Assembly (NCBI RefSeq): GCF_038593855.1
Contig: NZ_CP151996.1
Coordinates: 1,674,001-1,738,000 of the forward strand
Length of the DNA stretch: 64,000 bases
Direction of reading: 5' to 3'
Origin: Lysinibacillus sp. FSL M8-0337
GTDB taxonomy: Bacteria > Bacillota > Bacilli > Bacillales_A > Planococcaceae
The notes under the pieces were generated by a model that was not told the DNA's origin, did not search any database, and was given only the letters and a program-made list of their open reading frames with translations. Made by a program: the position numbers and the translations under genes. Positions 19,063-28,213 of the stretch are shown piece after piece; positions within the stretch are counted from its first letter, which is position 1, and the number at the start of each line of letters is the position of its first letter.

Positions 19063-19098
19063 TATATATTTATCAAAATCAAAGGGGGGATAAGTAGG

Positions 19099-20343
19099 AT
19101 GGCAATGATAGGAACGATCATCGTTTATATTATTATGATTTGTGCAGTTTTAGGGGCAATCGGAGCGATTCGAGATGCAGAGTATGGAATTGGTAAAGAA
19201 TTTATGAATGGACTCCATACAGTAGGTCATATTTTTGTACCAGCGGCAGGAATCATGGCAGCTATACCTTACTTAACGTGGTTTATTAGTCATTTTATTA
19301 GTCCGATTTTTGAATTGATTGGAGCTGACCCAGCAATTGCAGCTACAGCAATTTTAGCGTCGGACATGGGGGGCTATCAATTAGCAAATGCTTTAAAAGA
19401 GTCGTATGAAGGATGGGTGATGGCGCTTGTCGTTGGGTTTATGTCAGGTGCAACCATTGTATTCTCGATTCCAATGGGGCTTGCGATGTTAGACAAGCGT
19501 GATCATAAGTATATGGCATTAGGCATTATGGCAGGCGTATTAACTATTCCGATTGGTGCATTTATTTCGTCGATTATGATTGTGATGTTTAACACAGAGG
19601 TTCGTGAAGTGATTAGTACAACATCTGCACCAACTTATGTGTTTGCCATTTCTATTTTACAAATATTACTTAATTTATTACCGTTATTTATTTTCGTTAT
19701 TTTAATTGCAATAGGGCTAAAGCTTATCCCGAATGGCATGATCAAAGGGTTTATGATTTTCGGTCGTGTGATGGATGCAGGTATTAAGCTTGTGCTTGTA
19801 TTCTCTATTGTAGAAATTTTTACAGGCATTTTTACTAAGATTTTTGGGGCATGGGGCTTTGATCCCATCATGGCAGATAGTGTCGACCAATTCCGCGCAT
19901 TAGAAACGGCTGGTTATATCGGTATTATGTTAGCGGGTGCATTCCCAATGGTGTACTTAATAAGAAAATATGCTTCTAAACCGCTTGAAACAGCAGGGAA
20001 GAAATTAGGTCTTTCTTCAGTAGGAAGCGCAGGGATTTTAGCGACAAGTGCTAATATTTTGGCCATGTTTACACTTGTTCGTCAGATGCCACCAAAAGAT
20101 AAAGTAATCAACATTGCTTTCGGGGTTTGTTCAGCATTCCTGTTAGGCGACCATTTATCCTTTACGGCTAATTTCCAACCAACGATTATATTACCTGTTA
20201 TTGCAGGAAAGCTGTTAGCAGGGGTGCTTGCCATTATTTTAGCTTACAAGCTATCAGTACCGACCGCATTGAAACTAGAACAAGAGGATCGTAAGGCAGG
20301 CATTATTAAAGAGGGAGAATATTTAACAGATCAAAAGTCTTGA
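19099..20343 (+). CDS. eutH: Ethanolamine permease EutH
   Basis: Polytopic membrane protein, 414 residues with about ten hydrophobic segments, starting at the typical EutH N-terminus (IGAIRDAEYGIGKEFMNGL). EutH facilitates ethanolamine uptake at low concentration or acidic pH. ATG with AAGGGGGG upstream. It opens the structural part of the operon and is 19 bases from eutS. Confidence 0.92.
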   Translation: MAMIGTIIVYIIMICAVLGAIGAIRDAEYGIGKEFMNGLHTVGHIFVPAAGIMAAIPYLTWFISHFISPIFELIGADPAIAATAILASDMGGYQLANALKESYEGWVMALVVGFMSGATIVFSIPMGLAMLDKRDHKYMALGIMAGVLTIPIGAFISSIMIVMFNTEVREVISTTSAPTYVFAISILQILLNLLPLFIFVILIAIGLKLIPNGMIKGFMIFGRVMDAGIKLVLVFSIVEIFTGIFTKIFGAWGFDPIMADSVDQFRALETAGYIGIMLAGAFPMVYLIRKYASKPLETAGKKLGLSSVGSAGILATSANILAMFTLVRQMPPKDKVINIAFGVCSAFLLGDHLSFTANFQPTIILPVIAGKLLAGVLAIILAYKLSVPTALKLEQEDRKAGIIKEGEYLTDQKS

Positions 20344-20362
20344 TAGAAAGAGGTGATGATAT

Positions 20363-20704
20363 GTGAGTGAGGAAAAGAAACGTTTTATTCAGGAGTTTGT
20401 GCCGGGTAAGCAACTAACATTGAGTCATCTAATTGCAAATCCCGATCCAGATATGTTTCAAAAGCTTGGCATTCAAGAAGCGGGTGCACTCGGCATTATG
20501 ACTTGTACACCGAGCGAAACAGTTATTATTGCTGGGGATTTAGCGACAAAGGCAGCCAATGTAAAACTAGGTTTTTTAGACCGTTTTACAGGTAGTCTCG
20601 TTATTGTTGGCAGTGTATCTGAAGTAGAAATGGCGATGTTGGAAATCAATCGTTTTTTATCGGAAATGCTCGGTTATACGCCATCTAAAATAACGAAGTC
20701 ATAG
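20363..20704 (+). CDS. eutS: Microcompartment shell protein EutS (BMC-H, permuted)
   Basis: 113 residues, the EutS signature PGKQLTLSHLIANP followed by the circularly permuted BMC fold (GALGIMTCTPSETVIIAGDLATKAA, quoted in parts: GIMTCTPSET and VIIAGDLATKA). EutS forms bent hexamers thought to make shell edges. GTG start with GAGGTGATG at correct distance. Confidence 0.94.
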   Translation: MSEEKKRFIQEFVPGKQLTLSHLIANPDPDMFQKLGIQEAGALGIMTCTPSETVIIAGDLATKAANVKLGFLDRFTGSLVIVGSVSEVEMAMLEINRFLSEMLGYTPSKITKS

Positions 20705-20714
20705 GATGTGTCAA

Positions 20715-21212
20715 ATGAAAAATCGAGTAATGATAATAGGTGGTGTGCAAGCTGGTAAATCAACGCTAATGAATGCGTTATTAGGCAAAGATAGACAAGC
20801 TATTAAAACCCAAGCACTCGTATTTGATGACTGGATTGTTGATACACCTGGAGAATATATAGAAAATCCAATGTACTACAGAAATATTATGGCAACATCA
20901 CTTGAAGTAACACATGTGATTTATTTGCAAGATGCCACGTCATCAAGGAGTGTTTTTCCTCCACAGTTTAGCTTGGGCATACCCAAAATTCAAATTGGTG
21001 TCATTACCAAAATTGATGCACCCCTTGCAGATGTAGAAAGAGCAACAGCATTGTTGAAAAATGTGATGACGCACGGTCCAATTGTGAAAACATCAGCATG
21101 GCAAAAGCTTGGCATTGAGTTGATTGCACCACTTATTCAACTTCGGTCAGATGAAGAAATTCGCCAGTTTGTCAAGGACCGTGATAGTCCCTATCTCATA
21201 TATTGCCCATAG
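20715..21212 (+). CDS. eutP: EutP/PduV-type P-loop protein
   Basis: Small GTPase-like protein; E. coli-type EutP has been linked to acetate kinase activity. Walker A GGVQAGKST about residues 9-17, DTPGEY switch, TKID as G4-like motif. The ATG at 20715 (MKNRVMIIGG) is favoured; an in-frame ATG at 20706, two bases after the eutS stop, lacks room for a ribosome binding site. Confidence 0.88.
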   Translation: MKNRVMIIGGVQAGKSTLMNALLGKDRQAIKTQALVFDDWIVDTPGEYIENPMYYRNIMATSLEVTHVIYLQDATSSRSVFPPQFSLGIPKIQIGVITKIDAPLADVERATALLKNVMTHGPIVKTSAWQKLGIELIAPLIQLRSDEEIRQFVKDRDSPYLIYCP

Positions 21213-21232
21213 TGGCATAGAGGAGGTATAGG

Positions 21233-22654
21233 TTGAAGACAGAAAAAATTTATAGTGCAGGCATTGATATTGGGACAAGTACAACAAAGATGGTTGTCAG
21301 TAGTTTTCTGTTGAAAAACGTTGCTGGGGTGACCCATGTGCCACGAATAGAAATTATTGAAAAAACGGTGTTGCATCAAAGTCCCATTATTAAAACACCG
21401 TTTGTTACGAAAGACATTATTGATATGGAACAAATAGAAAAATTTATATTTCAGCAATATCAATTGGCTCAAATTTCACCAGCGGATATTTCAACAGGCG
21501 CCATTATTATTACAGGTGAATCCGCTACGAAAGAAAATGCTAAAGAGGTTGTCCATACCATTGCAGATGCAGCTGGGCAGTTTTTAGTTGCCACTGCGGG
21601 TCCTGATTTAGAAGGGATTATTGCTGCAAAAGGGGCAGGGACTGTCCAACAGTCCAAAAACACAGCTAAAGTAATCGCCAATATTGATATTGGTGGCGGT
21701 ACGGCGAATATTGCAGTGATGCAGTTCGGTGAAGTGATCGGTACATGCACCTTGCATGTTGGCGGTAGATTAATTGAATTCCAACATGGCAAAGTCTATT
21801 CCATCTCACCGCCTATAAAGCAATTAATGAAGCATTGGTCTAATCCATTACAAGTAGGTGACTCTGCAGAAGACGCGCGTGTTGTGCAATTGATTGAAGA
21901 AATGGCGGACTTTTTAGCTAACACGTTAAGCGGACAACTACAAGATGCTCAACATCCATTACTGTTAGGTCATTTACCAAATTGGCATAAGCCTGTGGAT
22001 GCAATCGTTTTTTCAGGTGGTGTAGCTTCTTGCATTTATGATCATGATTGTTCGCAGCGCCAATATGATGATATTGGTGAAAAACTAGCGAACATGCTTC
22101 TACAACATGAGCAACTTCAATCATTTTTATGGTTACAGCCGCAGGAAACTGCTCGCGCTACAGTGACTGGAGCAGGAACTCAAACAACAGAAATTAGTGG
22201 TGCAACGATACAAGTTGATGCGGACGTATTACCGTTGAAAAATATTCCTGTATTTAATTGCGCAAATGTAGCAACGAAGGCGTTTGAGCAAATAGTAAAG
22301 ACAGCAGTGGACAGAGCAGACGCCCTTTTTTCACTGGATGATCACCGCTCTCCCTTTGCACTTTATTTTAGTGAGTTACCGTATTTAAGTTTTGATGATG
22401 TCCATGCATTGTGCGAGGCCATTTTACGATACTTAGGAACAAGAAGCGCCAAGGACATACCAATTATCATAGTCATTCAATCAGATTATGCAAAGGTCAT
22501 AGGGCAAACGCTACAAGCCATTAATCCAGCAGTTCCTATCCTATGCATCGATCAAATTAAAGTAGAAACAGGCGATTACATTGACATTGGGGAAGTGCTA
22601 CCTTCTGGTGTTGTCCCCATTGTAGTGAAAACACTTGCTTTCCACTCAAAGTAA
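21233..22654 (+). CDS. eutA: Ethanolamine ammonia-lyase reactivase EutA
   Basis: ATP-dependent chaperone that swaps damaged cobalamin out of EutBC. Actin/Hsp70-like fold: AGIDIGTSTTKMV phosphate-1 motif near the N-terminus, NIDIGGGTANIA phosphate-2 motif, SGGVA later. 473 residues, normal. TTG start behind AGAGGAGG. No cobalamin adenosyltransferase (EutT) is present in the locus, so new AdoCbl must come from elsewhere. Confidence 0.94.
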   Translation: MKTEKIYSAGIDIGTSTTKMVVSSFLLKNVAGVTHVPRIEIIEKTVLHQSPIIKTPFVTKDIIDMEQIEKFIFQQYQLAQISPADISTGAIIITGESATKENAKEVVHTIADAAGQFLVATAGPDLEGIIAAKGAGTVQQSKNTAKVIANIDIGGGTANIAVMQFGEVIGTCTLHVGGRLIEFQHGKVYSISPPIKQLMKHWSNPLQVGDSAEDARVVQLIEEMADFLANTLSGQLQDAQHPLLLGHLPNWHKPVDAIVFSGGVASCIYDHDCSQRQYDDIGEKLANMLLQHEQLQSFLWLQPQETARATVTGAGTQTTEISGATIQVDADVLPLKNIPVFNCANVATKAFEQIVKTAVDRADALFSLDDHRSPFALYFSELPYLSFDDVHALCEAILRYLGTRSAKDIPIIIVIQSDYAKVIGQTLQAINPAVPILCIDQIKVETGDYIDIGEVLPSGVVPIVVKTLAFHSK

Positions 22655-22665
22655 GGAGGATGAAC

Positions 22666-24030
22666 GTGAATCTATCGGTGATATTTGGTGGAGAAAAATA
22701 TAATTTTCATTCATTAAAAGATGTGATGGCTAAAGCCAATGAAGAAAAATCTGGAGATCAGCTAGCAGGGATTGCTGCTGAATCTGTTCAACAACGAATT
22801 GCAGCAAAAGCTGTTTTAAGTGAGTTGTTAGTCAAAGATATACGTGAGAATCCGCTAGTTCCAGCTGAAAATGATGAAGTGACACGCATTATTGAAGGCG
22901 ATATTAATGAACAAATATATAGCGAAATAAAAAACTGGAGTATTGAACAGCTTCGAGAATACATTTTATCGAATGATACAGGTGATCGAGAATTAAAACG
23001 TTTAAGCAAAGGCATGAATTCAGAAGTTATTGCAGCCGTTACGAAATTGATGTCGAACTTGGACCTTGTTCATGCAGCCAATAAAGTAGAAATACTATCA
23101 ACTTGCAATATTACGATAGGGCAAAAGGGCACGCTGTCTTCAAGACTACAGCCGAACCACCCAACAGATAATATTGATGGCATTATTGCCTCATTAAAAG
23201 AGGGATTGTCCTATGGAATTGGTGATGCAGTTATCGGCATTAACCCAGTAGATGATTCGGTCGAAAGCGTTAAAAAGGTGTTACATGCGACAAAAGAATT
23301 TATCACTGATTGGTCGATTCCAACGCAGAACTGTGTATTGGCTCATATTACAACACAAATGAAGGCCATTAAGCAAGGAGCTCCTGCCGATATGATTTTC
23401 CAAAGTATTGCGGGGACAGAAATTGCAAACCGTTCGTTTGGGATTTCTGCTGACTTAATTCGAGAAGCAGAGGAACTGGTGAAGAAACAGGGAACAGGAA
23501 CTGGCCCAAATTTATTTTACTTTGAAACTGGGCAAGGTTCCGAGCTTTCGGCTGAAGCACATATGGGCATAGACCAAGTAACACTGGAATCACGCAACTA
23601 TGGATTTGCTAGACATTTTAATCCGTACATAGTCAACACAGTTGTTGGCTTTATTGGCCCTGAATATTTATATAACAACAAGCAAGTTATTCGGGCAGGG
23701 TTAGAAGATCATTTTATGGGTAAAATGCACGGCATTCCAATGGGCGTTGATATTTGTTATACCAATCATATTAAGGCTGACCAAAATGATGTGGAAGATT
23801 TAAGTGTGTTACTCACTGCAGCTGGTGTGAACTTTATTATTGCCGCACCGATGGGAGACGATATTATGCTGAACTATCAGTCTATGAGCTTCCATGATGT
23901 GGCAACATTACTCCAAACATTTGGTAAAACACCAGCACCTGAATATTTAGCTTGGTTAGAAAAAATGGGCATTTACGAAAATGGTCGTCTTTCAGCTAGA
24001 GCTGGCGATTTATCGATATTTGAAAGGTAG
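22666..24030 (+). CDS. eutB: Ethanolamine ammonia-lyase large subunit EutB
   Basis: Catalytic subunit of the AdoCbl-dependent lyase (ethanolamine to acetaldehyde and ammonia). TIM-barrel family motifs include HPTDNIDGI, CVLAHITTQ, TGPNLFYFETGQGSE and DVCYTNH-type DICYTNHIKADQND. About 454 residues, normal. GTG at 22666 lies six bases after AAGGAGG; the ATG at 22660 touches that site and is unlikely to be used. Confidence 0.95.
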   Translation: MNLSVIFGGEKYNFHSLKDVMAKANEEKSGDQLAGIAAESVQQRIAAKAVLSELLVKDIRENPLVPAENDEVTRIIEGDINEQIYSEIKNWSIEQLREYILSNDTGDRELKRLSKGMNSEVIAAVTKLMSNLDLVHAANKVEILSTCNITIGQKGTLSSRLQPNHPTDNIDGIIASLKEGLSYGIGDAVIGINPVDDSVESVKKVLHATKEFITDWSIPTQNCVLAHITTQMKAIKQGAPADMIFQSIAGTEIANRSFGISADLIREAEELVKKQGTGTGPNLFYFETGQGSELSAEAHMGIDQVTLESRNYGFARHFNPYIVNTVVGFIGPEYLYNNKQVIRAGLEDHFMGKMHGIPMGVDICYTNHIKADQNDVEDLSVLLTAAGVNFIIAAPMGDDIMLNYQSMSFHDVATLLQTFGKTPAPEYLAWLEKMGIYENGRLSARAGDLSIFER

Positions 24031-24039
24031 GTGAGACCA

Positions 24040-25047
24040 TTGAATGAACAGCTAGTATCCATGATTACACAACTTGTGATGGAGAAAATGACGAATACAT
24101 CGGGCACTTCTTCAAAAACAGCTACACCAATTGAAGAACCACAACAACCATTAATTAAAATTTATGATAGTGCGGCTAAGCATACAGAAGAACTATCAAG
24201 TCCACAGGCAACATCAGATCAATCGTTAATTAAGCTTTACCAAGCATCTTCTACAAAGGATTATTCGCACAATACTACTAATTATGATGGATCTACAACT
24301 GTAGAAACGGCGAAGGCTTTTCAATTTGAAGAGCAAAATGTATCAGAAAGTGTGCAAGCAGCTAAAAAGCATACACCTGCAAGAATTGGTGTGGGTAGAG
24401 CGGGGACAAGACCAAAAACAAAAACTTGGTTGAAATTCCGACTCGATCATGCGGCTGCAGTAGATGCAGTGTATGGAGAAGTGACAGAAGCACTATTACA
24501 AAAACTGAATGTCTTCCAAGTAACAACAAAAGTAACGGATAAAGAAGAATACATTACGAGACCGGATTTAGGTCGCCGCTTATCTGATGAAGCGAAGACA
24601 CGTATTCAATCAACATGTAAAGCACGGCCAACCGTGCAAATTATTATTTCCAACGGCTTAAGTGCGAGTGCGATTGAAGAAAATGTCCAAGATGTATATT
24701 TAGCATTACAACAAAGTCTTAACAATTTAAATATTGAAATAGGCACTACTTTTTACATCGATAAAGGGCGTGTAGCGCTGATGGATGAAATTGGCGAGCT
24801 ATTGCAAGCAGAGGTCATTGTTTACTTAATTGGTGAACGTCCTGGTCTAGTGTCAGCAGAGTCGATGAGTGCGTATTTATGTTATCAGCCGAGAATAGGT
24901 ACGGTTGAAGCGGATCGAATGGTTATTTCGAACATTCATAAAGGTGGTATTCCTCCATTAGAGGCAGGAGCTTATTTAGGTACTGTCGTGCAAAAAATAT
25001 TGCAATACAAGGCAAGTGGCGTAAACCTTGTCGCAAAAGAAGGTTAG
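24040..25047 (+). CDS. eutC: Ethanolamine ammonia-lyase small subunit EutC with long N-terminal targeting/linker region
   Basis: B12-binding partner of EutB. The conserved part starts near residue 110 (ARIGVGRAGTRPKTKTWL) and holds the DHAAAVDAV motif and GERPGLVSAESMSAYLCY. It is preceded by about 110 residues: an amphipathic helix MNEQLVSMITQLVMEKM, as in encapsulation peptides, then a Ser/Thr/Gln-rich linker with a repeated LIK(I/L)Y motif. TTG at 24040 is preferred over GTG 24031, which falls inside AGGTAGGTGAG. Confidence 0.93.
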   Translation: MNEQLVSMITQLVMEKMTNTSGTSSKTATPIEEPQQPLIKIYDSAAKHTEELSSPQATSDQSLIKLYQASSTKDYSHNTTNYDGSTTVETAKAFQFEEQNVSESVQAAKKHTPARIGVGRAGTRPKTKTWLKFRLDHAAAVDAVYGEVTEALLQKLNVFQVTTKVTDKEEYITRPDLGRRLSDEAKTRIQSTCKARPTVQIIISNGLSASAIEENVQDVYLALQQSLNNLNIEIGTTFYIDKGRVALMDEIGELLQAEVIVYLIGERPGLVSAESMSAYLCYQPRIGTVEADRMVISNIHKGGIPPLEAGAYLGTVVQKILQYKASGVNLVAKEG

Positions 25048-25059
25048 GGGGAACAAGCA

Positions 25060-25710
25060 ATGCATCCTCATAAAATTATGGCTGATATTTTGGCTATGCA
25101 GATGATTCCTAGAGTGAATAGAGACTTAGCAGCACAGCTTGCGTTGAAGCCAAATCAGCATAGCATTGGGCTAGTCACGCTAACCATTGATGATGTCGGA
25201 TATGTAGCTTTAGATGAAGCGACAAAAAAAGCAGATGTAGAAGTGGTTTATGCAAAAAGCTTCTATGCAGGAGCGGCTCATGCGTCAGGACCATTATCTG
25301 GTGAAATGATTGGCATTATAGCGGGTAGCTCCCCAGATGAAATTCGCAGTGGGTTGGAAGCAATTGAGCAAAAAGTACAATTTGATACGTATTTCGAAGC
25401 CATTAATAACAATGAAAACCATGCACTTTTTGCGCATACTGTGGCAAGCTGTGGCAGCTATTTAGCACAGTTAGCAGACGTTAAGATTGGCACTGCGCTC
25501 GCTTATTTAATTGCACCACCACTTGAGGCGGTTGTCGGTTTAGATGCCGCTTTAAAGGCAGCGGACGTAGAGCTAAAACTATTTTTTGGACCACCTACCG
25601 AAACCAACTTTGGTGGTGGCATAGTTAGTGGCAGTCAGTCTTCCTGTCAAGCTGCTGCAGATGCATTTAGAGAAGCAATTGAACATGTTGCGAGAAATCC
25701 GGTTATTTAG
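25060..25710 (+). CDS. eutL: Microcompartment shell protein EutL (BMC-T)
   Basis: 216 residues with two fused BMC domains making a trimer with a gated pore. Typical EutL stretches: LALKPNQHSIGLVT, FYAGAAHASGPLSGE and FFGPPTETNFGGG. The ATG follows AGGGGGAAC. It sits 12 bases after eutC. Confidence 0.94.
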   Translation: MHPHKIMADILAMQMIPRVNRDLAAQLALKPNQHSIGLVTLTIDDVGYVALDEATKKADVEVVYAKSFYAGAAHASGPLSGEMIGIIAGSSPDEIRSGLEAIEQKVQFDTYFEAINNNENHALFAHTVASCGSYLAQLADVKIGTALAYLIAPPLEAVVGLDAALKAADVELKLFFGPPTETNFGGGIVSGSQSSCQAAADAFREAIEHVARNPVI

Positions 25711-25725
25711 AAAGGAGGCGGCTTT

Positions 25726-27216
25726 ATGGCGACAATAGATAAAGACTTATTAGCCATTCAGGAAATGAGAGACGCTGTTAGTCAAGCAAATGCAGCACAA
25801 GCGGCCTATATGCAATATTCCCAACAACAAGTGGATAGTATTGTGAAGGCTGTTGCGGATGCCGCATTTAAAGAGGCAGAACGATTAGGCAAAATGGCTG
25901 TCGAAGAAACAGGGATGGGTATCCAAAATCATAAAAAAATGAAAAATGAAGTAGCGTCTAGAGATGTATATGAAGATATTAAAGATTTAAAGACAGTTGG
26001 CGTGATTGGCACAGATCGACTAAAGAAAGTAACAGAGATTGCTAGTCCATTTGGCGTTATCGCAGGAATTGTGCCAACAACAAATCCTACATCTACAGCC
26101 ATTTTTAAAACGCTTATTTCTTTAAAAACGAGAAATGGCCTTGTGTTAAGCCCGCATCCATATGCCGTTAAATGTACAAAGGAAGCTTTAGATATTTGTA
26201 GAGTTGCAGCAGAAAATGCTGGTGCGCCAGAAGGGTTGTTGCAATGTTTAACAATGTCTTCAATGGAAGCGACACAACAATTAATGAAACATCCACAGAT
26301 TCACTTAATTTTAGCAACGGGCGGTGGGGCGTTGGTCAAAGCGGCATATAGCTCTGGAAAACCAGCCTATGGGGTAGGTCCTGGCAATGTACCAGCTTAC
26401 ATCGAAAAATCAGCCAATATTCAAAAAGCCGCTCGTCAGCTAGTGCAAAGTAAATCCTTTGATAATGGCACAATTTGTGCGACAGAGCAGGCCATTATTG
26501 TGGATAAAGCGATAGCTGAACAAGTATTAGCAGAATTAAAGAAACAGCATGCTTATATATTGAATGCTGAAGAAAAATTAAAGATGGAAAAGTTAATCTC
26601 TCCTGTTCCAGGCAAAGTGAATCCACAAATTGTTGGAAAATCAGCGGTGAGTTTAGCACATTCTATCGGCATTATGGTGCCAGAAGAGACGAAAGTACTT
26701 GTTGGGTTGGAGACGATGATTGGAAAAAATATTCCATTTTCACTAGAGAAGCTATCACCAATATTTGCTTTCTACACAGTAGAGGATAGCACAGAGGCCA
26801 AACAAGTGATGGTTGATCTACTGAATATTGGAGGACGGGGACATTCTTGTTCAATTCATACCGAAAATGCTGCGTTAGCAGAGCAGTTTTCGCTTGATTT
26901 ACCAGTGTCGCGTATTGTTGTGAACACGCTATCTTCGATTGGTGCGGTTGGTGGTACGACTGGATTAGCACCATCCTTTACATTAGGTTGTGGGACATTT
27001 GGTGGTAATATTACGTCCGATAACATTACAGCTAGACATTTATTGAATATTAAGCGCATGGCTTATGGCATTAAAGATGTAGAGGTGCCAGCTCCGGAAT
27101 TTGATTTACATCCGGTGGTAGAAAATATAAAGGCACAAGCACCATCATTGGATACAGAAGTGGTGCAACAAATTGTTGATCAAGTTTTAAAGCAAATTAC
27201 ATTACAAACTAAATAA
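25726..27216 (+). CDS. eutE: CoA-acylating acetaldehyde dehydrogenase EutE
   Basis: Converts acetaldehyde, NAD+ and CoA to acetyl-CoA and NADH inside the shell. Aldehyde-dehydrogenase fold; catalytic Cys in FDNGTICATEQ (about residue 251), cofactor-binding VGPGNVPAYI and ATGGGALV. 496 residues. The C-terminus ends in an amphipathic helix after a Pro/Ala linker (TEVVQQIVDQVLKQI), which looks like an encapsulation peptide. Strong AAAGGAGG site. Confidence 0.95.
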   Translation: MATIDKDLLAIQEMRDAVSQANAAQAAYMQYSQQQVDSIVKAVADAAFKEAERLGKMAVEETGMGIQNHKKMKNEVASRDVYEDIKDLKTVGVIGTDRLKKVTEIASPFGVIAGIVPTTNPTSTAIFKTLISLKTRNGLVLSPHPYAVKCTKEALDICRVAAENAGAPEGLLQCLTMSSMEATQQLMKHPQIHLILATGGGALVKAAYSSGKPAYGVGPGNVPAYIEKSANIQKAARQLVQSKSFDNGTICATEQAIIVDKAIAEQVLAELKKQHAYILNAEEKLKMEKLISPVPGKVNPQIVGKSAVSLAHSIGIMVPEETKVLVGLETMIGKNIPFSLEKLSPIFAFYTVEDSTEAKQVMVDLLNIGGRGHSCSIHTENAALAEQFSLDLPVSRIVVNTLSSIGAVGGTTGLAPSFTLGCGTFGGNITSDNITARHLLNIKRMAYGIKDVEVPAPEFDLHPVVENIKAQAPSLDTEVVQQIVDQVLKQITLQTK

Positions 27217-27231
27217 TTGGAGGAATGACAA

Positions 27232-27510
27232 ATGAGTACAGCATTAGGAATGGTAGAAACAAAAGGTCTTGTAGGAGCAATTGAAGCGGCGGATGCAATG
27301 GTCAAAGCGGCAAGTGTTAATTTAGTAGGGAAAGTCCATGTTGGTGGCGGTATTGTTACTGTCTTGGTTCGTGGCGATGTAGGTGCAGTAAAAGCAGCAA
27401 CGGATGCAGGTGCAGCAGCAGCTCAACGTGTTGGAGAATTGCTATCTGTGCATGTAATTCCACGTCCTCATAACGAATTAGAATTAATTTTACCAAAAGC
27501 AGAAGCTTAA
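27232..27510 (+). CDS. eutM: Major hexameric shell protein EutM (BMC-H)
   Basis: 92-residue single-BMC protein: [36 protein letters not shown] and a pore-type motif, ending [16 protein letters not shown]. Ideal GGAGG site, in line with a highly made product. It is followed by a 100-base gap with a strong stem-loop, the widest spacing inside the structural operon. Confidence 0.95.
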   Translation: MSTALGMVETKGLVGAIEAADAMVKAASVNLVGKVHVGGGIVTVLVRGDVGAVKAATDAGAAAAQRVGELLSVHVIPRPHNELELILPKAEA

Positions 27511-27524
27511 TTACACGACTGAAG

Positions 27525-27563
27525 AGGCATTCATCGCTTGTAAATTTGATGTGATGAATGCCT
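27525..27563 (+). promoter_or_regulatory. Intra-operon stem-loop after eutM
   Basis: 11-bp perfect stem AGGCATTCATC/GATGAATGCCT with a 17-base loop and no T tract. Could protect the eutM mRNA 3' end or act as a processing site (inference). Confidence 0.6.
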
Positions 27564-27610
27564 ACTATCAACAGTAAAAAATTCAGTTACTAGATTTAGA
27601 GGTGGCTAAC

Positions 27611-28201
27611 TTGAATATAAAATCACAAGCATTTCCAGTTGCCATTTCAGCCCGTCATATACATGTAAGTGAAAAAGATTTACAAGCACTATTTGGTCCA
27701 AACGCAACGTTGACAAAGGATTTTGACCTTTCACAACCGGGACAGTTTGCAGCAAAAGAGCGTGTCTCCATTGAGGGACCAAAAGGAGTCATTCACAATG
27801 TGCGTGTATTAGGACCTGTAAGGGCAGCAACGCAAGTGGAAATAAGTCGAACAGATGCGATGAAACTAGGTTTAAACCCTCCCCTAAGACAATCGGGAGA
27901 TATCGAAAATTCAGCTAGTATTAAACTTATCCATCAACAACGAGAAGTTTTGATCGAACAGGGTGTCATTATTGCACAGGCCCATATTCATATGACAGAA
28001 GAAGATGCGAAAGCATTGGAAGTACACAATAATGAAATCGTTTCTGTCGAAGTTGACAGTGAAAGACCTGTAACATTTCGTGCTGTAGTAGTACGTGTCT
28101 CAAATGATTTTAGCTTAGAAATGCATATTGATACCGATGAGGCAAATGCAGGCTTTATTGCACAACAAGCACAAGGAAGAATTGTGAAATCATGTTCGTA
28201 A
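27611..28201 (+). CDS. pduL: PduL-type phosphotransacylase, copy 1 (no targeting peptide)
   Basis: Acetyl-CoA plus phosphate to acetyl phosphate plus CoA, recycling CoA in the compartment. Zinc-ligand motifs SARHIHVS, AQAHIHM and EMHIDTDEANAG are all present, and both PduL barrels are seen (SQPGQFAAKERV, LGPVR). About 196 residues, starting almost directly at the first barrel, so no encapsulation helix. TTG at 27611 is preferred; GTG 27602 lies within AGAGGTGG. A second, longer paralogue follows. Confidence 0.88.
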   Translation: MNIKSQAFPVAISARHIHVSEKDLQALFGPNATLTKDFDLSQPGQFAAKERVSIEGPKGVIHNVRVLGPVRAATQVEISRTDAMKLGLNPPLRQSGDIENSASIKLIHQQREVLIEQGVIIAQAHIHMTEEDAKALEVHNNEIVSVEVDSERPVTFRAVVVRVSNDFSLEMHIDTDEANAGFIAQQAQGRIVKSCS

Positions 28202-28213
28202 GGAGGGGGGTTG

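Noticed and set aside
21469..21792. 107-codon minus-strand frame inside eutA
   Set aside because: Antisense shadow of conserved eutA sequence.
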